A stretch of 22,124 nucleotides of DNA from the NCBI GenBank assembly GCA_030145015.1, contig JAQYWI010000086.1, positions 1 to 22,124 of the forward strand, written 5' to 3'. Position 1 is the first letter of the stretch, and each line of letters begins with the position of its first letter. Positions 16,252-22,124 of this stretch are shown in pieces. The notes below the pieces were generated by a model that saw nothing but the letters and a program-made list of their open reading frames with translations, was not told the DNA's origin and did not search any database. Source of the stretch: Desulfobacterales bacterium. GTDB lineage: Bacteria > Desulfobacterota > Desulfobacteria > Desulfobacterales > JAHEIW01. Both the position numbers and the translations under genes were made by a program.

Positions 16252-16451
16252 GGAGAATTGAAGTGCTGGCGTGTTGGGTTCGTTCTTTCGCTGCGTGTTA
16301 CGGGTTCCGAGTTGCGAGTCATGCACTGCAGCGTTTAATTTGCAATATTTCAACCCGTAACCGACTCGGCCGAGCTCGTCGCGGGCCGGAACGCGAAACT
16401 CGAAACGATTCAATTTCGGCACTCCAATACTCCATCACTCCAGTACTCCAG
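16252..16451. repeat. Nested word-repeat hairpin F in the rpsT/murJ divergent region
   Basis: The outer arms 16252-16268 and 16417-16433 match at 14 of 17 positions. Inner GTTACGGGTT (16297-16306) pairs with AACCCGTAAC (16352-16361). The right flank continues with ACTCCA-type words (to 16451). Between the arms lies a REP-like palindromic stretch with GAGCTCGTCGC (16372-16382), shared with locus C, and TGCGTGTTACGGGTT (16292-16306), shared with locus A. No credible gene lies in 16114-16670; short frames here run through repeats. Confidence 0.75.
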
Positions 16452-16514
16452 AGACGAGACTTTCAAGAACCTTTGGCATTTCTAACAGTACCTTTTTATT
16501 AAGTTCTTTTCAAT

Positions 16515-16633
16515 ACCCCATCCGCTTGCGGTGGGGTTTCCGCTAGTTTCCTCTCCCTGAGGGAGAGGGCTAGGGTGAGGGGGAATATAATAGGATAATT
16601 CCTTTTACATACCCCGACCGCTTGCGGCGGGGT
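16515..16633. repeat. Palindrome cluster (three hairpins) upstream of murJ
   Basis: Hairpins at 16515-16537 and 16611-16633 share the form ACCCC-N-bulge-CCGC-TT-GCGG-N-GGGGT. The pair below the bulge is A-T in the first and G-C in the second, a compensatory change, while the bulge position is kept (T and A). Between them CTCTCCC-TGA-GGGAGAG (16551-16567) is followed by GGCTAGGGTGAGGGGG, which resembles a REP-like sequence seen in many proteobacteria. The set looks like a BIME-type mosaic. It could be transcribed in the murJ leader. Confidence 0.75.
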
Positions 16634-16670
16634 GGTTAATTGGTCATAAGTCCGATTTTTGCTTGATAAC

Positions 16671-18239
16671 ATGACAGAAAATTCCCGAGTCATTAAAGCG
16701 GCCGGAGTCGTCGGGGCGGCTACGTTATTGAGCCGTATCCTGGGCTATATTCGTGATGCGGTCATTGCCTGGTATTTTGGCGCCGGTCACAGTTCAGATG
16801 CGTTTATTGCCGCTTTCAGGATTCCGAATCTCTTAAGGAAACTTTTTGGGGAAGGCGCCATTAGTAATGCGTTTATACCGGTGCTGACGGATTATCTTAC
16901 AGAAGATGGGAAAGATGAAGGCTTGCGCCTCGCCCGATCAGCTCTGTTCGTATTGTCCATCCTGCTGGTGGTTCTTTCCATTCTCGGCGTATTGCTGGCT
17001 CCCCTGATCGTAAAGGTAATCGCACCCGGATTTTTTGACTCACCGGGTAAGATTTCCCTCACCATTACCCTTACACGCATTATGTTCCCGTACATTTTCT
17101 TTATCGGCCTGGTGGCTTTATGTATGGGAATCCTAAATGTTTTCGGGCATTTTGCGGCTCCCGCCCTAGCTCCGGTTTTGCTGAATCTGGCGATGATTTG
17201 TTCCGTCATTTTCATATGTCCGTATTTGTCGAACCCCGTCATGGGGCTTGCCATCGGGGTGCTAATGGGGGGTGTTCTTCAACTTGGACTTCAGCTGCCC
17301 TTTATGATTCGAAAAGGACTCATCCTGCGGCCAAAAGGTAAACTTTTCCATCCCGGATTAAAAAAAATTGGCGCGCTCATGCCCCCCATAATTTTAGGCG
17401 GAGCCGTCTATCAGGTTAATGTTCTGGTCGGTGGTCTCCTGGGGTCCTTGTTGAAGGAGGGCAGCGTAAGCTATCTGTATTTTGCCGACCGCCTGGTTCA
17501 GTTCCCGCTCGGTATATTCGCCATCGCTGCGGCTACCGCTGTTTTGCCGAGTCTATCGCGGCAGGCAGCCAGCAATGATGTTGAAGCTCTAAAAAATACT
17601 TTTGGCTATGCTTTAAGGTTAATCATATTCTTCACGATTCCTTCGATGGTGGGTTTAATCATCTTAAGGGAGCCAATTGTGGCCCTATTGTTTCAACGCG
17701 GGGAATTCAAATCGCTTGCAACTCAGTTGACTGCCCAGGCGCTTTTATATTATGCTATGGGTCTAGGGGCGTTTTCGGCGGTCAAAATCGTTGCCGCCAC
17801 CTTTTTTGCCCTAAAAGACACCCACACGCCAATGATCATGGCGCTTGTCTCTATAGGGGTCAATATCGTGCTCGGCATTATTTTGATGAGACCGCTGGCG
17901 CACGGAGGACTTGCCCTGGCAACGTCGCTTGCTTCGATTTTGAACCTCGCACTGCTGGTTCATGCGTTGCGCGCAAAGCTTGGATCCCTGGGATGGAGAA
18001 GCATCACGCGATCTGCTTTCAGGACATTGTTCAGTGCAGGATTTATGGGGGTTGTTGTCTGGGGTGCGGGTTTTGTTTTTATTCCGCCTGAAGGCGGAGG
18101 GGTTATGGAACTGCTGCTGGGATTGATTGGATGTATTCTTACAGGATTGATTATTTTCGGTACATGTTCTTATTTAATAAAAAGTCCGGAATTGCTAAGT
18201 GTTGTAGCCGAAGTTAAAAAGGGCCTAAGCAAAAAATGA
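16671..18239 (+). CDS. murJ: Lipid II flippase MurJ (MviN family)
   Basis: MurJ is an inner-membrane MOP-superfamily flippase that moves lipid II to the periplasmic face for peptidoglycan synthesis. It has 522 residues from the ATG at 16671; an in-frame TTG at 16659 would add four, and neither has a clear Shine-Dalgarno. The hydrophobicity pattern fits the family's 14 TM helices. Diagnostic stretches are SRILGYIRDAVIAWYFGAG, SDAFIAAFRIPNLLRKLFGEGA, YLYFADRLVQFPLGIFAIA and LFQRGEF. It overlaps the ftsB-like gene by four bases (ATGA), which suggests translational coupling of wall synthesis and division functions. Confidence 0.97.
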   Translation: MTENSRVIKAAGVVGAATLLSRILGYIRDAVIAWYFGAGHSSDAFIAAFRIPNLLRKLFGEGAISNAFIPVLTDYLTEDGKDEGLRLARSALFVLSILLVVLSILGVLLAPLIVKVIAPGFFDSPGKISLTITLTRIMFPYIFFIGLVALCMGILNVFGHFAAPALAPVLLNLAMICSVIFICPYLSNPVMGLAIGVLMGGVLQLGLQLPFMIRKGLILRPKGKLFHPGLKKIGALMPPIILGGAVYQVNVLVGGLLGSLLKEGSVSYLYFADRLVQFPLGIFAIAAATAVLPSLSRQAASNDVEALKNTFGYALRLIIFFTIPSMVGLIILREPIVALLFQRGEFKSLATQLTAQALLYYAMGLGAFSAVKIVAATFFALKDTHTPMIMALVSIGVNIVLGIILMRPLAHGGLALATSLASILNLALLVHALRAKLGSLGWRSITRSAFRTLFSAGFMGVVVWGAGFVFIPPEGGGVMELLLGLIGCILTGLIIFGTCSYLIKSPELLSVVAEVKKGLSKK

Positions 18240-18529
18240 CAAGAACGCAAGGCATCTTCCTATCCGTCACTGTTGTGCTGCTGTTTTCACTACTCTTTTT
18301 CATTATATTCGGTGAACATGGCTTAATTGATTTAAATATTCTAAAAAAAGAAAGGGATCAGCTGGCTGAAAAAAATGAGCAGCGATCCCGGCAAAATCTT
18401 TCTCTGAGTGTCGAAATCGATCGCTTGAAGCATGATCCTAAATATATTGAAAATATCGCACGGCAGGAACTGGGCATGGTCGCTGAAGATGAACTGATTC
18501 TTAAGCCCCAAAGATTACCCAAACCATGA
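18236..18529 (+). CDS. ftsB: FtsB/DivIC-type septum formation initiator
   Basis: FtsB is a small bitopic protein of the divisome FtsQLB subcomplex. The 97 residues have a short cytoplasmic N-terminus, one TM helix (about 7-27), a charged coiled coil (about 37-66, KKERDQLAEKNEQRSRQN), then the family's C-terminal motif DPKYIENIARQELGMVAEDE. The start ATG overlaps the murJ stop codon. FtsL has a similar layout but lacks the YIE.IAR..LGMV motif, so FtsB is preferred. Confidence 0.88.
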   Translation: MTRTQGIFLSVTVVLLFSLLFFIIFGEHGLIDLNILKKERDQLAEKNEQRSRQNLSLSVEIDRLKHDPKYIENIARQELGMVAEDELILKPQRLPKP

Positions 18530-18542
18530 GTTAAATATCTCT

Positions 18543-18821
18543 ATGGAAAAAGAAACAGACTTTTATACAGCCACTATGGCAAGGGTTTACGCAGACCAGG
18601 GGTATTGGGATAAGGCCGCTGAAATATATCGCCACCTTTTAATACACGAACCTGAGCGCAATGATTTCCTTGAAGCCCTGGCAGAAGCCGAAAGAAAGAT
18701 TATCTCATCCGGCAAAAAACCATTCGAGGATCTGGCACCCTTATTTCACCAATGGTTTGACCTGATGCTCAAGTATAAAAATTTACAGAAACTGCGTAAG
18801 TTGAAAAATCGGCGCCCTTAA
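18543..18821 (+). CDS. Small TPR-like protein of unknown function
   Basis: A 92-residue soluble protein. Residues about 7-40 (YTATMARVYADQGYWDKAAE then IYRHLLIHEP) form one tetratricopeptide-like repeat. The C-terminus is amphipathic and basic (KNLQKLRKLKNRR). It follows the ftsB-like gene by 13 bases on the same strand, probably in the murJ operon, so a protein-protein adaptor role near the divisome or wall machinery is conceivable but not shown. The Shine-Dalgarno is weak. It converges on lptA 45 bases away, with no clear terminator between. Confidence 0.75.
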   Translation: MEKETDFYTATMARVYADQGYWDKAAEIYRHLLIHEPERNDFLEALAEAERKIISSGKKPFEDLAPLFHQWFDLMLKYKNLQKLRKLKNRRP

Positions 18822-18865
18822 AAATTGATCCCGTAAACGGTAAATTTATACCGCACAGAATTTTT

Positions 18866-19447
18866 TCATTCCTCCTTCTGCTCGTCCTTTGAATAAAACA
18901 TGGCTTTGACGCGCTTTTCTGCGCCTCTTTCCACTACAATTTGCCCGTCTTTACGGTGGACTGTAATTTTGGAACCGGTTATTAAATTCTTTCCGCTCTT
19001 AATCGTTGAATTTTCACCCGTTAGTACCAAAACCGTGCTGTCCAAGTCGTATTCAACCTGATCGGTTTCAGCTGTATATTTGTCGGATGATATTTTTACA
19101 TTGCCGCTGGCAACAATTCGTTGGATTAATTCTTGACTGCCGGTTTGATTTTGCCGGTTATCTAGATTGTCTTTGTAGTAAATCCGAAGGTGTTCTGAAG
19201 TAATCGTAAAATTTCCCTGACTGGCGCGAACATCTCCAGTAAATTCCGCATATTTTTCCGCATTGTTGGTTATCAATTTATCCGCAACGATCTGAATCTG
19301 TTCGCCAATCTGATTTTTGTCTTTTTCTGTGGGCTGATCCTCAGCAAATCCGAAGGGGGCCAAAAGCACAATGATACCCGTAAACATCATTGCTCGAATC
19401 CAATAAATCCGGTCCTTTATCGGCGGAAGTAATCGAAATGCTTTCAC
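18866..19447 (-). CDS. lptA: LptA/OstA-like LPS transport periplasmic protein
   Basis: LptA forms the periplasmic beta-jellyroll bridge that carries LPS to the outer membrane. The 193 residues begin with an extended signal sequence (TM-like 18-34, likely cleavage after GFA at 35). An OstA domain follows (about 48-150), with IQIVADKLITNNAEKYAEFTGDVRASQG and a second repeat from VASGNVKISSD to AETDQVEYDLDSTVLVLTGENS. Start GTG has AAGGAGG just upstream. lptB and lptC, the usual neighbours, are not beside it; it is the last gene after the SLOG-type gene. Other OstA-fold proteins are possible, but LptA fits the length best. Confidence 0.82.
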   Translation of the reverse strand: MKAFRLLPPIKDRIYWIRAMMFTGIIVLLAPFGFAEDQPTEKDKNQIGEQIQIVADKLITNNAEKYAEFTGDVRASQGNFTITSEHLRIYYKDNLDNRQNQTGSQELIQRIVASGNVKISSDKYTAETDQVEYDLDSTVLVLTGENSTIKSGKNLITGSKITVHRKDGQIVVERGAEKRVKAMFYSKDEQKEE

Positions 19448-19511
19448 AATGCCTCCTTATTCTTGCGGGCCAACCGGCAACAGGACAAAGTGCTAACAGG
19501 CTCAACCGCAT

Positions 19512-20330
19512 CTATTTAATGATTCTTAGCCGATGCGTCTCTTTCAATTCCTGCCATAATTTTTTAATAATGACTTTTACCGTATCGTCTTCGTTGTGCA
19601 GCGGGTGATCAGCTATCGCCAGGCAGGATTCTACCAGTTTTTCGTTTCCGGACCACAGGCCAAATTTTTCCAGGATGTGCCTTCCTAAATACGAATTGAG
19701 TCTGATCAATTCGGCCTCATCCATATTGGCGATGGTCGTCTTATCTTTTAATGGTAATTCAGATATGAGTTTCGCAACGGCTTCTTGAACCGTTTGGGGC
19801 TGCTTATCAGATGCACGGCGGTCGCTGCTTTGAAGCGGCGCCGATTCCGGCGGGCGGGTCTGTATCAATTCCAAATAATAGACCGATTCGATTAATTTCG
19901 AAACGTCTTGATATATCAAATTATCTTTGCTTTCCCGGGGCCCGGCGACATTTAGAATTTCAATGGTGTTTTCCTTTATCCAGGATCTAATTAAGTTTGC
20001 GGCTTTAAAGGCAGGTGTTTGGTTTAGATTTATATGCAGCCATGGGCGCTGGTGCTTTAAAGCCATTTTGCGTGTGTAATCAGAGCCTTCAGTCAATTTG
20101 CCGTGACTTATGATTAGCGTACCATTGGAATCTATTACGTTTTGCTCAGTTCTTAATGCGTAACTGGTAACAGGCATTTCGCTTAGATCATATTTTTCCG
20201 GCAAGGGTCCATTTTCGGTTAACCTGCCTTTGGGAATCCATCCGCCGTGTGGAATACCCAGTTTTATGGCCGCGTCAAGTGCCGCCTGGTCAGCTCCGGT
20301 CTGTCCACCTGAAATGATTTTCTTGATCAC
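19512..20330 (-). CDS. SLOG/YpsA-like putative molybdenum-carrier protein with extra C-terminal domain
   Basis: Residues 1 to about 160 match the Rossmann-like putative molybdenum-carrier family (SLOG superfamily). They include IISGGQTGADQAALDAAIKLG (nucleotide-type loop), GGWIPKGRLTENGPLP, and the following RTEQNVIDSNGTLIISHGKL. A low-complexity linker (about 160-178) leads to a second unit (about 180-272) with KDKTTIANMDEAELIRLN, LGRHILEKFGLWSGNE and a helical end, which looks like an independent conserved domain, possibly DUF6794 (number from memory). The molybdenum role is a family label with little proof; SLOG domains more generally bind nucleotides. Start is GTG. It lies in an operon with the RRSG-repeat gene and lptA. 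Confidence 0.8.
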   Translation of the reverse strand: MIKKIISGGQTGADQAALDAAIKLGIPHGGWIPKGRLTENGPLPEKYDLSEMPVTSYALRTEQNVIDSNGTLIISHGKLTEGSDYTRKMALKHQRPWLHINLNQTPAFKAANLIRSWIKENTIEILNVAGPRESKDNLIYQDVSKLIESVYYLELIQTRPPESAPLQSSDRRASDKQPQTVQEAVAKLISELPLKDKTTIANMDEAELIRLNSYLGRHILEKFGLWSGNEKLVESCLAIADHPLHNEDDTVKVIIKKLWQELKETHRLRIIK

Positions 20331-20384
20331 GGTTGTACCCTTTTATCATTATAGTAGCGAAATTTTGGACTATACGGCGAAGAA

Positions 20385-20717
20385 TTATTGATCAGGACCA
20401 ACCGTCTTCTGGTATTCTTTCTGAATACGCTTAAGCATGTCAAAGAGTTCTTCCTTGGAAAATATGCCCTTTTCAATTAGCAACTGGGCAATGGCATCCA
20501 ACTGCATTGAATTGGCCATCAGAAGATCTTGTATGGTGGCAATTTCATTTGAATCGCTATTTTCTGCCACTATCAAATCGCCATTTTCCAATGTTTCCCT
20601 TCTGTCTTTACCACTGCGCCTTTCGGGACCGTCATGGGGTGCAATAATCCACCGGCGATCTAAACCCGAGCGCCTGTTTTTGTCATTTTTCTGACTTGGA
20701 GTCTTAGCATCGGCCAT
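20385..20717 (-). CDS. Hypothetical protein with two RRSGxDRR repeats
   Basis: This 110-residue soluble protein is not assigned to a named family. RRSGLDRR (15-22) and RRSGKDRR (33-40) are two copies of a basic motif 18 residues apart. The C-terminal half is acidic and helical, with the pattern MQLDAIAQLLIEKGIFSKEE, like a short helix-turn-helix or oligomerisation unit. Such RRSGxDRR motifs recur, from memory, in deltaproteobacterial signalling proteins. The start ATG has AAGGA nine bases upstream, and a good promoter lies at 20830-20802. It heads the unit that continues into the SLOG gene (54-base gap) and lptA. Confidence 0.75.
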   Translation of the reverse strand: MADAKTPSQKNDKNRRSGLDRRWIIAPHDGPERRSGKDRRETLENGDLIVAENSDSNEIATIQDLLMANSMQLDAIAQLLIEKGIFSKEELFDMLKRIQKEYQKTVGPDQ

Positions 20718-20801
20718 AATATGAGATCCTTCTACAAGTTAGAGGCTTCGCCCCAATTTAATTGTAAGATATTCGCTTATAGATGAATTAGAGATGGGTT
20801 C

Positions 20802-20830
20802 TATATAATACAATTGCAAAGGATGGTCAA
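20802..20830 (-). promoter_or_regulatory. Promoter of the RRSG-SLOG-lptA unit
   Basis: The minus strand has TTGACC (20830-20825), a 17-base spacer and TATATA (20807-20802). The start would fall near 20795, about 78 bases before the ATG at 20717. Confidence 0.6.
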
Positions 20831-20885
20831 AGGATTAGACAATGAGGCGAATAACAATTTTCGGTTGATATTCATGAATACCGAC

Positions 20886-20940
20886 TTGTCGTTTTCCGGC
20901 CTGAATCTCCTCATGGAGCCTTGAGTTGTCGTTTTCCGGC
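20886..20940. repeat. Direct repeat next to the transposase
   Basis: TTGTCGTTTTCCGGC occurs at 20886-20900 and again at 20926-20940, exactly 40 bases apart. The second copy runs into a near-palindrome GCCGGCTTAAGCTGGC. The pair lies just beyond the transposase's left inverted repeat. It may be a REP-like target or substrate of that enzyme, or an independent repeat. Confidence 0.7.
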
Positions 20941-20958
20941 TTAAGCTGGCAGGAAATG

Positions 20959-20982
20959 GGTGTCAAACCTTGAATTGTGAAT
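20959..20982 (+). repeat. Left inverted repeat of the RAYT unit
   Basis: Twenty-four bases beginning GGTGTCAAACCTTGAAT match the complement of 21969-21992 at 22 of 24 positions. The repeat overlaps the last six codons and stop of the transposase gene. Confidence 0.85.
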
Positions 20983-21928
20983 TCAAATCCTCTATGAAAT
21001 CTCTAAATTTATGCTCTTTTGCCAGTCTGGACTTAACCGCCTTCACACTGTGGCTGACCGATGAGTATGTCAAATCAAAAATCGCACCGATCCTCTCATT
21101 GGTTAGCAACCCTGTCTGCCAGATTAAATAAATGATGATATCTCTTTTTTCTTTCTGGGACCCGGAAACTCTCGATAATTTTTTTAATTCTTCCACATTA
21201 CAGCCAAGCAGTTGTGCTGCACTATCTGAGATTTTGTCTGGGTCCAAACTTTCTGCCGATTGGCGATGGGCGGATATTTCTTTATCAGATTTTTCCGGCA
21301 TATGTTGTTTGCGAAGTCCAGTTACAAATCTCTTGGATCCTAAAAACAAACCATGTCGGAATTCTTCCCACAATCGCTTTTCCTCTTGTGAATATTTCTG
21401 AACTTTCTCGCGGTACTGCTTATGCGCATCTTCATGCTCAAATTGGGATAAAATCAATTTTGTTGACAACCAATCCGGCTTAGATTTTCCATATCCATAG
21501 GCTAAATAGCTGCTCCACCGGTAATCAGCCAGTCGTTTAACGATGCCTGCTCTTAACGGGTTTCGATGAATGTAGCAGGAAAGCTGCATCAAATATGCGT
21601 CATTTTCTATGATGATACTTTTAAATCGGCCCTGAAATAAATGCCCGCTCCTATAATGACGGTTATTAAACCGTCGAGTGTATGTGGTGCCAAACCATTG
21701 CATGGCTTTGGACAGATTAGCACGCCTCGTTTTTAGCAACAGGTGATAATGGTTGTCCATCAAAACATAGGCAAAGATATCCACTGCAAATCGCTCCGAC
21801 AATTCTCCGATAGTATCTAAAAACCGCCCACGATCTGTATGGTCATAAAAAACATCGCCCTGCTCATTACCCCGGGATAATATGTGATAAAGTGCCCCCT
21901 CGTATTCTATCCGCCATGCTCTGCCCAT
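20963..21928 (-). CDS. REP-associated Y1 (HUH) transposase with DnaA-like C-terminal domain
   Basis: A single-strand transposase of the TnpA-REP (RAYT) branch of the IS200/IS605 Y1 family. The 321 residues start with the usual GRAWRIEYEGALYHILSRGN. The HUH metal motif is NHYHLLL (His60, His62) and the likely nucleophile is Tyr119 in CYIHRNPLRAG, followed by YRWSSY. The C-terminal third (about 255-310) holds a helix-turn-helix with LTNERIGAIFDLTYSSVSHSVKAV, resembling DnaA domain IV, which is common in this long RAYT subclass and may bind DNA repeats. Twenty-four-base inverted repeats flank it, the left one overlapping its 3' end. It has all motifs and no frameshift, so it may be active. Confidence 0.92.
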   Translation of the reverse strand: MGRAWRIEYEGALYHILSRGNEQGDVFYDHTDRGRFLDTIGELSERFAVDIFAYVLMDNHYHLLLKTRRANLSKAMQWFGTTYTRRFNNRHYRSGHLFQGRFKSIIIENDAYLMQLSCYIHRNPLRAGIVKRLADYRWSSYLAYGYGKSKPDWLSTKLILSQFEHEDAHKQYREKVQKYSQEEKRLWEEFRHGLFLGSKRFVTGLRKQHMPEKSDKEISAHRQSAESLDPDKISDSAAQLLGCNVEELKKLSRVSGSQKEKRDIIIYLIWQTGLLTNERIGAIFDLTYSSVSHSVKAVKSRLAKEHKFRDFIEDLNSQFKV

Positions 21929-21966
21929 AGAGGATACGTATCCAATTAAATCATAGATGTAAATGA

Positions 21967-22122
21967 TTATTCACTATTCAAGATTTGACACCATATTCTT
22001 TGAACGCTGCCTTCCATGACATAACGCACCCCCAGGTCTTCGGCCACCTCCTGGGCCTTGACCGCTTTGCCCTTGTAGGTGAAAGTCGAGTTGCGGGCGA
22101 TTACGAATATCTCAGGGATATA
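21967..22122 (-). pseudogene. Truncated C-terminal piece of a cyclase/TPR-type protein gene
   Basis: An open frame entering from the right edge gives 51 codons. The part FVIARNSTFTYKGKAVKAQ then VAEDLGVRYVMEGSVQR is the conserved segment found between the nucleotide-cyclase domain and TPRs of adenylate/guanylate cyclase-like proteins (also in TolB-like forms). After SVQR the family normally continues AGDRVRI, but here the frame enters the transposase's right inverted repeat and stops (21967-21969). So the gene is cut by the RAYT unit or by a rearrangement at this point. Nothing clearly continuing it appears on the far side of the transposase. Confidence 0.8.
21969..21992 (-). repeat. Right inverted repeat of the RAYT unit
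   Basis: This is the complement partner of 20959-20982 (22 of 24), containing CAAGATTTGACACC. It lies 40 bases upstream of the transposase start codon and coincides with the break in the cyclase-type reading frame, which marks it as the probable element boundary. Confidence 0.85.
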
Positions 22123-22124
22123 GG

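Noticed and set aside
16240..16502. Short frames on both strands between rpsT and murJ
   Set aside because: All pass through word repeats and palindromes; no conserved protein features.
20830..20945. Continuation of the broken cyclase gene beyond the transposase (frame reading QAGKRQV)
   Set aside because: Only a few residues resemble the expected AGDRVRI, the frame stops soon, and the bases belong to a direct repeat, so chance is more likely.

Overview
The window reads as an ordinary chromosomal housekeeping segment of a Gram-negative bacterium, most likely a member of the Desulfobacterota (Desulfobacterales-like). This rests on outer-membrane LPS-transport genes (lptE, lptA), the gene neighbourhoods, moderate G+C content, and long intergenic gaps filled with degenerate hairpin repeats. 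The lineage is an inference from protein style and context; no rRNA or other taxonomic marker is present.

Positions 1-12060 are almost entirely on the minus strand. In transcription order they hold rng (RNase G/E family), then yajC-secD-secF (accessory part of the Sec translocase), dprA, topA, and a branched-chain amino acid operon ilvB-ilvN-ilvC, with ilvC cut by the left edge. Between topA and ilvB lies a complete transcription attenuator. It has a promoter with a TTGACA -35 box, a 30-residue leader peptide of which half is Val, Ile or Leu, an antiterminator segment and a strong U-tailed terminator.

Positions 12061-18821 carry leuS and lptE (+), rpsT (-), and murJ, an ftsB-like gene and a small TPR-like gene (+). 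leuS is preceded by a good promoter and a short leader ORF with Leu codons inside a hairpin. rpsT ends 2 bases from the end of lptE and begins with TTG, as E. coli rpsT does. Positions 18866-20830 hold a second minus-strand unit: a promoter, a small RRSGxDRR-repeat protein, a SLOG/YpsA-like putative molybdenum-carrier protein with an extra C-terminal domain, and lptA.

The right end (about 20886-22124) is mobile or decayed DNA. A REP-associated Y1 (HUH) transposase carries a DnaA-like C-terminal helix-turn-helix. It is bracketed by 24-base near-perfect inverted repeats and sits against the broken end of a cyclase/TPR-type protein gene.

The main non-coding theme is a set of seven intergenic loci (1452, 7029, 9888, 10468, 12251, 15106 and 16252). 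Each is built of short repeated words arranged in two roughly reverse-complementary arms. The words mostly differ between loci while the architecture recurs. Two loci also contain REP-like sequence, and 16515-16633 holds a palindrome cluster with a compensatory base change.
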